Shown: positions 1 through 6,349 of the stretch, piece by piece
Layout: every line of letters begins with the position of its first letter
Numbering within the stretch: the first letter of the stretch is position 1
Origin: Baffinella frigidus
Taxonomy: Eukaryota > Cryptophyceae > Cryptomonadales > Baffinellaceae
Direction: 5' to 3'
NCBI GenBank assembly: GCA_026770585.1
Contig: MU646566.1
Location: forward strand, 403,156-413,242
Length of the DNA: 10,087 bases
The notes under the pieces: model-generated
What the model was told of the DNA's origin: nothing
The model's input: only the letters and a program-made list of their open reading frames with translations
The model's database searches: none
Translations under genes and position numbers: made by a program

Positions 1-62
1 TCCCCCTCTCTCTCCCTTCACCACAACCAACACCCCTGCTCCCCCAGCACGCGGTCGGGGCA

Positions 63-274
63 TCAATTTAATAGTTTCCGACGCCTTCGCGAAGCAATAA
101 TGGCTCCAAGCCCCATACAAATTTTGTATGGGACAAGACCATGGACACGACCGTGAAGTCGTTTAAATGTCCATGAAGGGTATTTTAGGGTCGTGTCCAA
201 TGTTTGGTACAAAATTTGTACCAGGGCTTGGAGCCATTATTGCTTCGCGAAGGCGTTGTGAACTATGAAATTGA
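63..274. mobile_element. Foldback element with long inverted arms
   Basis: A perfect 33-bp inverted repeat lies at 81-113 and 224-256 (ACGCCTTCGCGAAG end outermost). Weaker pairing extends the arms to TCAATTT at 63-69 and AAATTGA at 268-274. Inside, a second stem pairs 143-152 with 189-198 (GGACACGACC). No reading frame is present. The dinucleotide CA flanks both sides (61-62, 275-276), a possible but weak target duplication. Reads as a non-autonomous foldback transposon. Confidence 0.7.
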
Positions 275-298
275 CACTAGATGTATGATACCAAGCTC

Positions 299-428
299 CT
301 AGCTCTGCCCCACACGATTTGGTCTCGTCGATTTGACGAGACCGGAAGTCAATTCCTCGGGGGGTTGGTGCACATCCGTCAACTTTTGGAGTGAGAACGA
401 TCAGTCAACCCGAGTCAGGCAGAGCCAG
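299..428. mobile_element. MITE, CTAGCTCTG family, 5-bp TSD (copy 1)
   Basis: Left end CTAGCTCTGCCCCA starts at 299; the right end read inward from 428 is CTGGCTCTGCCTGA. The flanks are identical: AGCTC at 294-298 and at 429-433, a 5-bp target-site duplication. A 9-bp hairpin (GGTCTCGTC / GACGAGACC, 321-343) lies just inside the left end. The arms diverge more than in the two sister copies at 750-898 and 938-1089, so this is probably the oldest of the three. No coding capacity. Confidence 0.68.
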
Positions 429-495
429 AGCTCCCTTGCCACGCACACCTCTCAGTCAGGTCCCAAAGCTCCCGTGCCACCGAGCCAGCCACGTA

Positions 496-645
496 CCACC
501 AGCCCTCACGATTGGACCAAATCGTCGATTTTGGATGTTCGATTTACCCTTGATTTACCCTTGAGAGACCCCGGATCCAGGGTCTCTGCAAGGGTAAATC
601 TCAAATCTCAAATCGATGATTTGGTCCAACCGTGAGGGTTGGTGG
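496..645. mobile_element. MITE, CCACCAACCCTCAC family (copy 1)
   Basis: The outer arms 496-531 and 610-645 pair with few mismatches and begin CCACCARCCCTCAC. An inner stem pairs 552-570 with 581-600 (GATTTACCCTTG...GAGACC) around a central GGATCC. TA flanks both sides (494-495, 646-647), consistent with a 2-bp target duplication. The same termini bound the element at 3750-3941. No reading frame. Confidence 0.75.
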
Positions 646-749
646 TATCATGTGCTTGCTCCCGTGCAAGCCAGCCAGTCACGGCCCAAAGTGTACCGGT
701 AACTTTGCCAAAGATATGTTACCTTTAGAAGAAAAGATATGATCGAGTA

Positions 750-898
750 CCAGCTCTATCCCACTTGATTTCGTCTCATCATTAAAAACATTCAGCCGTC
801 ATTATTAGTTTTAAAGGAGGATCTCCAGTACAAATTAACTGTCCATCTACGGCTAAATGTTTTTAATTATGAGACGAAATCAAATGGGACAGAGCAAG
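750..898. mobile_element. MITE, CTAGCTCTG family, 5-bp TSD (copy 2)
   Basis: Arms 753-799 and 849-895 match at 43 of 47 positions. The terminus is GCTCTRTCCCA followed by TTTCGTCTCAT. Aligned to the other family members the element spans 750-898, with GAGTA (745-749) and GAGTG (899-903) as flanks, a 4-of-5 target duplication. The 49-bp centre holds no coding sequence. Confidence 0.72.
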
Positions 899-937
899 GA
901 GTGCGTTCGTCGTGATCGGATAAAGGGGAGCCAGGTC

Positions 938-1089
938 CTAGCTCTGTCTCAGTTCAATTTGGGCTCGTAGATAGAATGCCCCCCCCGAAATTTCACAGGT
1001 GAATTTCATGGGGGTGTCAAAATTCACCTGTGAAATTTCGGGGGGGGCACTCTATCTACGAGCCCAAATTGAAACTGGGACAGAGCTAG
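938..1089. mobile_element. MITE, CTAGCTCTG family, 5-bp TSD (copy 3)
   Basis: A near-perfect palindrome. Arms 938-1006 and 1020-1089 begin CTAGCTCTGTCYCAG and include a perfect 28-bp inner stretch (979-1006 against 1020-1047) with eight C paired to eight G. Exact 5-bp flanking repeats AGGTC lie at 933-937 and 1090-1094. The loop is only about 13 bp. This is the youngest-looking copy of the family. Confidence 0.85.
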
Positions 1090-1132
1090 AGGTCAGCAAG
1101 CAGTCTCATCATAGGGAAACCACCCGAAATGA

Positions 1133-1206
1133 GGGTAGTTTAGCCTACAGATCTCCTATGACCAGGCCTACCGTAGGAGGTAGGTATCCTAGGACCAGGT
1201 CCTAGG
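1133..1206. repeat. CCTACGG/CCTAGG-type palindromic repeat
   Basis: GGGTAGTTTAGCCTAC is followed by small stems: CCTACC/GGTAGG (1167-1172, 1179-1184) and CCTAGGACC/GGTCCTAGG (1188-1196, 1198-1206), the latter with a one-base centre. The opening and motifs recur at 9999-10087 (GGGTAGTTAGGCCTAC, TACCGTAGG, GGTCCTAGG), so it belongs to a dispersed family. Confidence 0.5.
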
Positions 1207-1340
1207 CGCCCCTGCGCCGCCAGTGGAGCTGCCCTTGGCATGCCACCCAGCGATGGCGGCGCGCGGCCGTCCGGGGAGCAGGGGTCCCACCTGACGCGTC
1301 AGGGAATTGTGGGGGCCGTGGGAGAGATTGGTGTTTGCAC

Positions 1341-1848
1341 CTAGTCTCGAAGTAGAGCATGTGGCGGAACTCGAAGCGCCGCGGGATCTCCACGCGGTTG
1401 GCGCCGCGCTTCTCGTACGGCGAGAACGCCGCGGTCATGGCGGGCACCGGCGGCGCGCTCGGAAGCTCGCCGGGGGCAGGGGCGTCGCCCTCCGGCGCGT
1501 CGACCTCGAGGACGGGGAGGATCGGGACAACTATGCTGATTCCGTCCGTGCCCTCCGCAAGGACACACGTCGCCCGAGCGGGCGTCGAGCGGCGGTGCGT
1601 GCAGGTCAGCGCCCAGACGGGGCACCAGCGAAACACGAGGAGCGAGATGCCCAGCGTGAAGATCGCCAGCAGCTGCGAGAGCGCCCAGCGCAGGGGATCC
1701 CACTGGTAATACTCAGTTTTTGCCAGCCCGAGACCGTCCTCGTCGTCGTCGGGGTGCCGCACGACGCACTCCGGCGCGCCGTCCATCGCATCGTCCAGCA
1801 GCGGCTGCGTCAGCTCCAGGTTCTTCTCCCACACGTACCCGGGCATCC
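1341..1848 (-). CDS. P5B-type (ATP13A-like) cation-transporting ATPase, N-terminal exon
   Basis: P5B ATPases are P-type pumps of endolysosomal membranes; characterised animal members move polyamines. Here only the N-terminal module is present. From ATG at 1846 the protein runs about 168 residues: an acidic start (residues 1-50), a hydrophobic segment (LRWALSQLLAIFTLGISLLV, about 52-71), then FRWCPVW (72-78), an ATCVLAEGTDGISIVVPI stretch (92-109), an Ala/Pro-rich spacer, and FEFRHMLYFE (158-167). The order hydrophobic hairpin, FRW-P-W, variable linker and F-RH--Y matches the family's P5-ATPase N-terminal domain. The exon probably ends at a GT donor (GTGCAA starting at 1340). A TTTTTTGCTGCAG acceptor lies just before the ATG, so an upstream exon is possible. 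No phosphorylation (DKTGT) or other catalytic exon was found between 1 and 1340: either a long MITE-filled intron or a truncated copy. Family assignment is good, the boundaries less so. Confidence 0.72.
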
Positions 1849-2143
1849 CTGCAGCAAAAAAGGTTCCACGACTCCTCAGCCTACTTTCTGCAACTTCTCA
1901 CAGGCCGATCTGCATTCACCGTGGCGCCCACACCGCACAGAGAGATAGATGAGGACGCAGATCCGCCTCTCCGAGACAGAACGTCCACGGGTGTGGTCTG
2001 CAGGGTTCGGAACACCCCCCCCCGGTTCTTAGAATCTCAGATTCGCGCGAGTTCGAGAGTGGGGGAGAAACAAGGATTATCCTCTCAACTTATGACGCCT
2101 AAGTTGACAGGTGCCCACTTTTTAAAAACAGGTTGTAGCCGTG
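1849..2143. other. Divergent intergenic gap or 5' leaders
   Basis: This separates the minus-strand ATPase exon from the plus-strand predicted gene, so it may carry both promoters, or introns and leaders. No coding sequence or core promoter motif stands out. It holds a C9 run (about 2015-2023), a small stem GAATCT/AGATTC (2032-2044), and an 8-bp stem TCAACTTA/TAAGTTGA (2085-2107). The second stem resembles the AGTTGACTTAGG repeats further right. Confidence 0.4.
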
Positions 2144-2783
2144 ATGACCAAAATTGGCTTCAAACGGGGGGGGCTGAAGAACTTTGGCATGGCGAAGGAC
2201 AGGGCGAAGCGGGCGTCGACAGACAGAAAGCTGACGGATGTTGCATCGACGGCAAACCAGGGGGCTGTGGTGGTGCGGGGCGGGGGCAAGGGCAAGGTGC
2301 CGCAGAAGAGAGGAAAGGATGTGAACCCAGAGGATGAAATGGCCTTTGTCGAGGAGCGGTTCACGTGTCTGGAATGTCTCGAAACGTCGAAGAGGAGGGG
2401 CGGCGTGCACGACCCCTGTGCCTCGAACGGATCGAATCGATGTCGGCGGCACAGCCATGGCGCCGACATCGAAAACGTCTCTCCGTCCGGCGAGGACCGA
2501 GAGCATCTCGATGCAGTTGAAGCGTTCAAGCAGGTGCGACCGGGGGCTCCCTCTGCATCGCGTGAGAACCAGCCGTGGGATCTGTCTCTTCATCGCGGCC
2601 CCTCCGCTGCCGCACGTGCTTCAGTCGTGGGAGGGCGGGTGTGTGGCTGAAGTGCGCTCCTGTGGTGCGCAGGCGCTGAACCACAGCTCGCTTCTCTCCC
2701 CGTGCTCCCCCGCCACAGCAGTCGCCGAGTCCCCTCCCACCACGGGCTTCTACGCAGACATGATGGAGGAGATGGAAAAGCTG
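2144..2783 (+). CDS. Predicted gene of unknown function, exons 1 and 2
   Basis: I do not recognise the protein. Exon 1 runs from ATG 2144 to 2561 (139 codons plus one base). It is basic at the start (MTKIGFKRGGLKNFGMAKDR), with a Gly/Lys stretch and later an acidic segment (NPEDEMAFVEERF). It ends at GTGAGA (2562), a good donor. The acceptor after a pyrimidine tract (CTCCCCCGCCACAG, AG at 2717-2718) restores phase exactly (1 base + 2 bases). Exon 2 (2719-2783) encodes VAESPPTTGFYADMMEEMEK-L and ends at GTGCCT (2784), phase 0. The reading frame upstream stays open to about 2131, so the start could be in an earlier exon. Exon 3 is annotated at 4322. Without splicing the frame closes soon after each exon. 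The gene model is inferred from phase, splice signals and amino-acid composition only. Confidence 0.45.
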
Positions 2784-3240
2784 GTGCCTTTCCAACCCGG
2801 ACAACACACACATCACTCGCATATTTCACCCGCCAGACGTCAATGCAGCCCCACTTTCTAAACCCTAAATACGGAGTTGAGAGTTGAGGGTGGGAGGGAG
2901 TTGCACTGATGCGGCGGGAGGTGGCAGGATGAGGGAGGTGGGAGGATAGGGGTTGGGGCTGCGGAGGCGGGAGGAGATGTGGAAGGGAGGTGGACTGAGC
3001 AGGGGAGCGCAGGGCGGGAGGGGGTTGGACTGAGGATGTCGGAGGGAGTAGGGACTGAGGATGTGGGAGAGAGTTTGTTGGACTGAGGAGGGAGGTGGCA
3101 GGATGAGGGAGGTGGCAGGATATGGCTTAGGGTTTAGGGTTTTGGGTCGGAGGGAGTAGGACTGAGGATGCAGGGGGAGGCGGGGAGAGGCGGCCTACAG
3201 GAGTAGGACTGAGGAGGCGGGAGTTGGACTGCACTGCCAG

Positions 3241-3381
3241 CCAGGATGTTTTACCTTAAGTCAACAAAGCTGATCCTCGGCAGTAAGTTGCCATTTCGTT
3301 TAGATAGACCTGGTCTGGGACCAGGCGTTTGACTTAAGGCGCTGCATTTCAGGGGGAGTTGACTTGGTCGAAATGTTCTGG
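3241..3381. mobile_element. Foldback element in minisatellite
   Basis: Outer arms CCAGGATGTTTTACC (from 3241) and, read inward from 3381, CCAGAACATTTCGACC are similar. Nested stems are CCTTAAGTCAA/TTGACTTAAGG (3254-3264, 3329-3339) and CCTGGTC/GACCAGG (3309-3325). There is no clear target duplication and no reading frame. The AGTTGACTTGG at 3357-3367 resembles the AGTTGACTTAGG of the 7572-7970 family. Confidence 0.5.
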
Positions 3382-3450
3382 TTCAGAGTGGACTGCGAAG
3401 GTGGGAGTGAGGTGGAGTGAGGATGAGAGCGTAGGGTGGGAGGGAGTGAA

Positions 3451-3585
3451 TCTCCATGGAAGTATTAATTAATTGCATTTGGGCAACGAAAATTACCACA
3501 CGGTTTGCTTATAAAAGCAATAGTAGAGTATTTGTGTAGTAAATTGCGTTGCGCCAAAAGCAATTAGGTATTACTTTCGTGGAGA
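3451..3585. mobile_element. Foldback MITE with GTGTAGTAA inner motif
   Basis: Arms 3451-3501 and 3534-3585 begin TCTCCAYGRAAGTA and end inside with CAACGAAAATTACCACAC and its inverted counterpart GTGTAGTAAATTGCGTTG. AT may be the target duplication (3450-3451, 3585-3586), but AT is self-complementary and so ambiguous. The inner motif and its distance from the end (about 34 bp) are the same as in the element at 9080-9219. Confidence 0.68.
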
Positions 3586-3666
3586 TGATGTGGGACTGAG
3601 GATGTGGGAGAGAGTTTGTTGGACTGAGGAGGAGGCAGGTGGCAGGATGCGGGAGGTGGCAGGATA

Positions 3667-3691
3667 GGGTTTAGGGTTTAGGGTTTAGGGT
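3667..3691 (+). repeat. Short TTTAGGG telomere-type run
   Basis: About three and a half consecutive TTTAGGG units in the minisatellite. A second short run with one variant unit lies at 3126-3142. It is too short to be a telomere and looks like an interstitial or slippage-derived tract. Confidence 0.6.
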
Positions 3692-3749
3692 GGGAGGGAG
3701 TAGGAGTGAGGAGGCGTTGATTGGCAGGATGAGGATTCCAGCGTAGGAC

Positions 3750-3941
3750 CCACCAACCCTCACAGCCTGGGCAAATCCATGAATTTAGACTTTTGTGCAA
3801 AAGCAGTTTTCAAACTCCAAACACCCTGCAGTGATCAAGTTTTGGGAGTTTAAAAAATAAACGACGTCGGAATCCGACGGTCTGCAAGGGCATTACGTAC
3901 CACGAAAATCGGTCATTTGCCCACGCCGTGAGGGTTGGTGG
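3750..3941. mobile_element. MITE, CCACCAACCCTCAC family (copy 2)
   Basis: Arms 3750-3776 and 3915-3941 (27 bp, few mismatches) begin CCACCAACCCTCAC and continue GGGCAAAT. The dinucleotide AC flanks both sides (3748-3749, 3942-3943). Because AC is not self-complementary this is a real 2-bp duplication rather than more arm. The termini match the element at 496-645; the interior differs. An internal GTCGGAATCCGAC palindrome sits at about 3865-3877. No coding capacity. Confidence 0.78.
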
Positions 3942-4208
3942 ACGGGAAGGAGGTGAGGAGGAGAGCGCAGGGTGGCAGGGGGTTGGACTGAGGACGTGGG
4001 GGGAATTTTGTTGGACTGAGGAGGCGGGAGGACGGTTGGGCTGAGGAGGCGGATGGTATTGATGCGTTGGACTGAGGGTCTTCGGCGTGAGCCGCTTCAA
4101 GACACTGCAGGACTCCCGCTGGGGTGCGGTGTTGTGCGTGCGTGGAGTGCGCGTCCTCAAGGCTGGTCGCGAAGACCATCCGTGCAACGCATCACTCCCA
4201 TCCAACTC

Positions 4209-4338
4209 CCGCGTGCATTGCAGGATGAGGATGATAGAGGACGTGGGGGAAATTTTGTTGGACTGAGGAGGCGGGCGTTGGATGGGAGTGGTGCGGTGGA
4301 CTGAGGAGGCGTGCATTGCAGGATGAGGATGATAGTGA
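4209..4338 (+). repeat. Duplicated exon-start segment
   Basis: CGTGCATTGCAGGATGAGGATGATAG occurs at about 4210-4235 and again at 4310-4335. The second copy is the acceptor and first codons of predicted exon 3. The first is a truncated duplicate that soon returns to minisatellite sequence. Many minisatellite units upstream carry the core GCAGGATGAGG, as if derived from the same boundary. Confidence 0.6.
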
Positions 4339-4435
4339 GCTGGTCGCGCTGCAGGAGCAGCTCCGCTCCGCTGTCGAAAGCATGAAGGTCTGCCCCCCCC
4401 TGGATAAAACCGGGCTTGCCATGCAACACATTTAG
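4322..4435 (+). CDS. Predicted gene of unknown function, exon 3 (terminal)
   Basis: After an acceptor (GTGCATTGCAG, AG at 4320-4321), phase 0 continues from exon 2. The segment encodes DEDDSELVALQEQLRSAVES followed by MK, an acidic, leucine-spaced helix likely to form a coiled coil. Joined to exon 2 (ending MMEEMEKL) it gives one uninterrupted charged helix, which favours the model. Reading through gives a short tail (VCPPLDKTGLAMQHI) and TAG at 4433-4435, for a total of about 198 residues. Alternatively AAG|GTCTGC at 4388 is a donor and the gene continues. The supporting intron (2784-4321) is 1538 bp of minisatellite and MITEs. Function unknown; no homologue recognised. Confidence 0.42.
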   Translation, partial: DEDDSELVALQEQLRSAVESMKVCPPLDKTGLAMQHI

Positions 4436-4462
4436 AGAAGAAAGTGCAGTACAAGAAGAAAC

Positions 4463-4537
4463 TTTTTTTGTCGGTGGGGGGCTCTGGAGGCACCGTAATG
4501 GCACCGTGCCTCCAGAACCCCCCACCAAAAAAAAAAA
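4463..4537. mobile_element. 75-bp near-perfect hairpin
   Basis: The left arm, seven T then GTCGGTGGGGGGCTCTGGAG, pairs with the right arm CTCCAGAACCCCCCACC plus an A run, leaving a loop of about 12 bases around CGTAATGG. The stem is about 28 bp with two or three mismatches. It lies just past the stop of predicted exon 3. Candidates are a very short MITE or a structured 3' element; nothing decides between them. Confidence 0.6.
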
Positions 4538-4565
4538 ACGTCAAGGTGTGGCGCGTGGGGGCGTC

Positions 4566-4629
4566 GACAATGCACCCCGCCACAGACACCATATCCTGAC
4601 AATGCACCCCGCCACAGACACCGTATCCT
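4566..4629. repeat. Two 32-bp tandem repeats
   Basis: 4566-4597 and 4598-4629 are identical except one base (CCATATCCT against CCGTATCCT). The unit begins GACAATGCACCCCGCCACAG. No gene is apparent. Confidence 0.9.
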
Positions 4630-4776
4630 GTGGGTAGTGGGGGTAGGATGGGAACTCCGACTCCGACTCTGGGAGGGGAACTCCCAACGACATTGAGGCA
4701 GTAGTAATCTGGCTCGGTGTAAACCCCAGTTGACTGATAGTGCTAGGTGTAAAGCCGAGGAGGCGTATAACTAGGC

Positions 4777-4809
4777 ACATATCCCCTTCCGAGAGCATCA
4801 CGGTTCCAC

Positions 4810-4856
<47 letters not shown>

Positions 4857-4918
4857 AGAGAGAGAAAGAGAGAAAGAGAGAGAGCACCATCCAGCACCCA
4901 CCCAACATATCCCCTTCC
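4777..4918. repeat. (GA)n microsatellite flanked by a 14-bp direct repeat
   Basis: About 70 bp of GA with CGCG and AAAG interruptions (4814-4884) lies between two copies of ACATATCCCCTTCC (4777-4790, 4905-4918). The long Ser-Leu or Glu-Arg reading frames across it are artefacts of the dinucleotide. Confidence 0.85.
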
Positions 4919-4975
4919 ATGTGCACACCAAACCGAACATCGCCACCACAACTCGTGACCCTACACCCTGCAGCG

Positions 4976-5124
4976 TCAGCCCACTTAGCAGCGGCCGAGT
5001 TCCTTTTCACCTTGAATTTAAGGTGAAATTCCGGTTAGGTTCTAGGGCAATGGATACGATTCTAGTACACATGGTTTAGATGGACTGTATCCAAGAAGAC
5101 CCCGGTGGCTGCTAAGTGGGACGG
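4976..5124. mobile_element. Foldback element with CCCACTTAGCAGC ends
   Basis: CCCACTTAGCAGC (4980-4992) is exactly inverted at 5108-5120. GCAGCG occurs at 4970-4975 and 5125-5130, a possible 6-bp (or 5-bp CAGCG) target duplication. Inner stems are TTCACCTT/AAGGTGAA (5006-5027) and TGGATAC/GTATCCA (5051-5093). No coding sequence. Confidence 0.6.
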
Positions 5125-5144
5125 GCAGCGAGGGCCAACCTCGT

Positions 5145-5289
5145 CCGGGAACATGTCTGATTTAAAAGAAAATGGACTGTCAAACCTGATTCTGCCCTAA
5201 TTAAATTTAGTTAGGGCCCTAATTAATCTTTTTCCGAATCCTATGAACACATAGGGATCCATTTTCTTTTAAATCAAACATGTCCCCGG
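5145..5289. mobile_element. Foldback, ACATGTTTGATTTAAAAG family (complete copy)
   Basis: 25-bp arms at 5151-5175 and 5259-5283 (ACATGTYTGATTTAAAAG start) are extended outward by CCGGG. The asymmetric interior carries TTAGTTAGGGCCCTAATTAA and CCTATG...CATAGG. GT flanks both sides (5143-5144, 5290-5291), a possible 2-bp duplication. A partial reverse-oriented copy follows at 5319, and a third diverged copy is at 8017-8130. Confidence 0.7.
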
Positions 5290-5318
5290 GTTAGAGCAGG
5301 GTCCATCCGACCTAATCA

Positions 5319-5402
5319 GGGGACATGTTTAATTTAAAAGAAAATGGATCCCTATGTGTTCGTAGGAGTTGGAAGAAGATTAATTAGGGCCCTAACTAAA
5401 TT
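5319..5402. mobile_element. Partial inverted copy of the ACATGTTTGATTTAAAAG element
   Basis: This 84-bp segment is the reverse complement of 5203-5287, separated from it by about 31 bp, so together they form an 85-bp-arm palindrome. It lacks the far terminal arm and stops near TTTTGATCGA. Likely a second insertion or an inverted duplication. Confidence 0.75.
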
Positions 5403-5458
5403 TTGATCGAACCCTCGAGGAAAGTCGATCCAGGTGCGCGTATTTCCATGTTTCCGAC

Positions 5459-5619
5459 CCACACGGCGGATTTCGAAGGGATTTCGAATAACCCTTAAGC
5501 GATAAGACCTACGACCCTACGTCAGGCAACCCATAGGGACATAGGGGGGTTCCTACGGATAAGGTAACGGAAACTCGGCCCAAAATGGGCCGAAAATCCC
5601 TTCCTAGCCCGCTGTGTGG
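5459..5619. mobile_element. Foldback element with CCACACRGCGG ends
   Basis: Arms 5459-5484 and 5594-5619 (CCACACGGCGG ... GAAGGGATTT) pair with several mismatches. An inner stem TCGGCCC/GGGCCGA (5575-5593) is present. The 5503-5573 part recurs in reverse orientation at 7219-7284, so the interior belongs to a dispersed family. Confidence 0.55.
5503..5573 (+). repeat. Dispersed repeat, inverted mate at 7219-7284
   Basis: GGTTCCTACGGATAAGGTAA and the neighbouring CAACCC..GGGACAT..GGGGGG are the reverse complement of 7219-7284 at high identity over about 65 bp. It is rich in CCTACG motifs shared with the window-end repeat. Confidence 0.75.
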
Positions 5620-5620
5620 C

Positions 5621-5672
5621 TAGGACCCTATAGTAGGCCTATGCCTAGGGCCGTATGGTGGTCCTAGGGGGG
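5621..5672. repeat. CCTAGG-rich palindromic stretch
   Basis: TAGGACC (5621-5627) pairs with GGTCCTA (5660-5666). Inside are AGGCCT and CCTAGG palindromes, followed by a G run. The motifs resemble 1133-1206 and 9999-10087. Confidence 0.4.
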
Positions 5673-5735
5673 GGGGCAGTTTCTTATGAGCGAGGCACCC
5701 CTGTAGGGTTGGGCTGGGTCGCACAGGCGTTTCTA

Positions 5736-5995
5736 CTCTGACTTGCATTGAATGGAACAGGCGGTTCCATGTTGCTGACGAGATCTGGATGGAACAGGCG
5801 TTTCTGTGTGTGACTTGGGCTGAATGGAACCGGCGTTCGATATTCCGTGTTTCTGGCATGGACTGAACGGCACCGGCGTTCGATTTCCCTTGTGACGTGG
5901 ACTGACTGGAACACAGGCTGTTTCTGGCGGAGGCTGGGTGGAACCGGCGTTCCTGTTCTGACTTGGGCTGGACAGAACAGGCGATCGATCCCAGC
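5736..5995. repeat. Degenerate minisatellite, roughly 50-bp unit
   Basis: Repeated variants of GACTTGGGCTGAATGGAACC followed by GGCGTTCGAT or AGGCGTTTCT. There are at least five recognisable units with irregular spacing. Open frames on the minus strand read RTPVPFS-type repeats because the units lack stops; I do not call them a gene. Confidence 0.7.
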
Positions 5996-6077
5996 TGCCG
6001 AAATCCAACGTTCGTGAATCCTCAACCCTCGACCCCAAACCAGGCGTTCGATTCGCCGTCGCCGGAGAAAGCGCGGG

Positions 6078-6250
6078 CGAAGCGGCGGGAAGCGGGCGAG
6101 GCTGGCGGGCGCCCCCCCGCGCGCGACAGGTGGCCCGCCCCAGGGTCATGGCAGGATGCTATTTAGCTGATATATATATTATATTATATATATATTGTAT
6201 ATATGTTCATATATATATGTTTATACATATGTTTATATGTTTATATATCT

Positions 6251-6291
<41 letters not shown>

Positions 6292-6348
6292 TGCATATCG
6301 AAGCGGCGGGAAGCAGGCGAGGGTGGCGGGAGGCCCCCCGCGCGCGAC
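6078..6348. repeat. 50-bp direct duplication flanking an AT microsatellite
   Basis: 6078-6127 and 6299-6348 (CGAAGCGGCGGGAAGC start, CGCGCGCGAC end) differ at only a few positions. Between them, 6169-6297 is almost pure AT/TATG microsatellite. The arrangement looks like a duplication with an expanded tract, or an insertion with very long flanking repeats. Confidence 0.82.
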
Positions 6349-6349
6349 T

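Larger units (their letters stand above)
2881..4320. repeat. Purine-rich degenerate minisatellite with nested foldbacks
   Basis: The plus strand is strongly G-rich. It is built from variants of GGACTGAGGAKGYGGGAG, GCAGGATGAGGGAGGTGG and GGAGGGAGTAGGACTGAGGA, with short TTTAGGG runs (3126-3142, 3667-3691). Three foldback elements interrupt it (3241-3381, 3451-3585, 3750-3941). GGGGRAATTTTGTTGGACTG occurs near 4000 and near 4245. It fills the gap between predicted exons 2 and 3. A coding-looking stretch at about 4079-4180 (VFGVSRFKTLQDSRWGAVLC) may be another exon or exon debris but has no clear splice pair. Confidence 0.7.

Noticed and set aside
1290-1303. Perfect 14-bp palindrome CCTGACGCGTCAGG as an operator
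   Set aside because: Isolated, in GC-rich sequence beside the exon end, with no second copy or known binding factor.
1307-1948. 213-codon open frame on the plus strand opposite the ATPase exon
   Set aside because: A GC-rich antisense shadow (Arg-rich, no domain); the minus strand shows a recognisable P5 N-terminal pattern.
2099-2593. 164-codon open frame on the minus strand
   Set aside because: It lies opposite predicted exon 1. The plus strand has matching splice phases and a more protein-like composition; no feature favours the minus frame.
4079-4180. Extra exon (VFGVSRFKTLQ...) in the minisatellite
   Set aside because: Composition is protein-like, but no acceptor and donor pair keeps phase with the neighbouring exons. 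Mentioned only as possible exon debris.
4463-4537. Rho-independent terminator
   Set aside because: It resembles one (GC stem, T/A run), but nothing here is bacterial and the T run precedes the stem on the plus strand.
3810-4607. 265-codon open frame on the minus strand
   Set aside because: It is the longest open frame but crosses the minisatellite, a MITE, the duplicated exon-start segment and the T/A-run hairpin. Its His/Pro/Ser-rich repeats follow the DNA repeat, and no domain is visible.
4740-5010. Ser-Leu and Glu-Arg repeat proteins across the GA tract
   Set aside because: Direct translation of a dinucleotide repeat.
5620-6149. Minus-strand frames with RTPVPFS-like repeats
   Set aside because: Irregular minisatellite without start context or splice signals; two frames give equally repetitive products.
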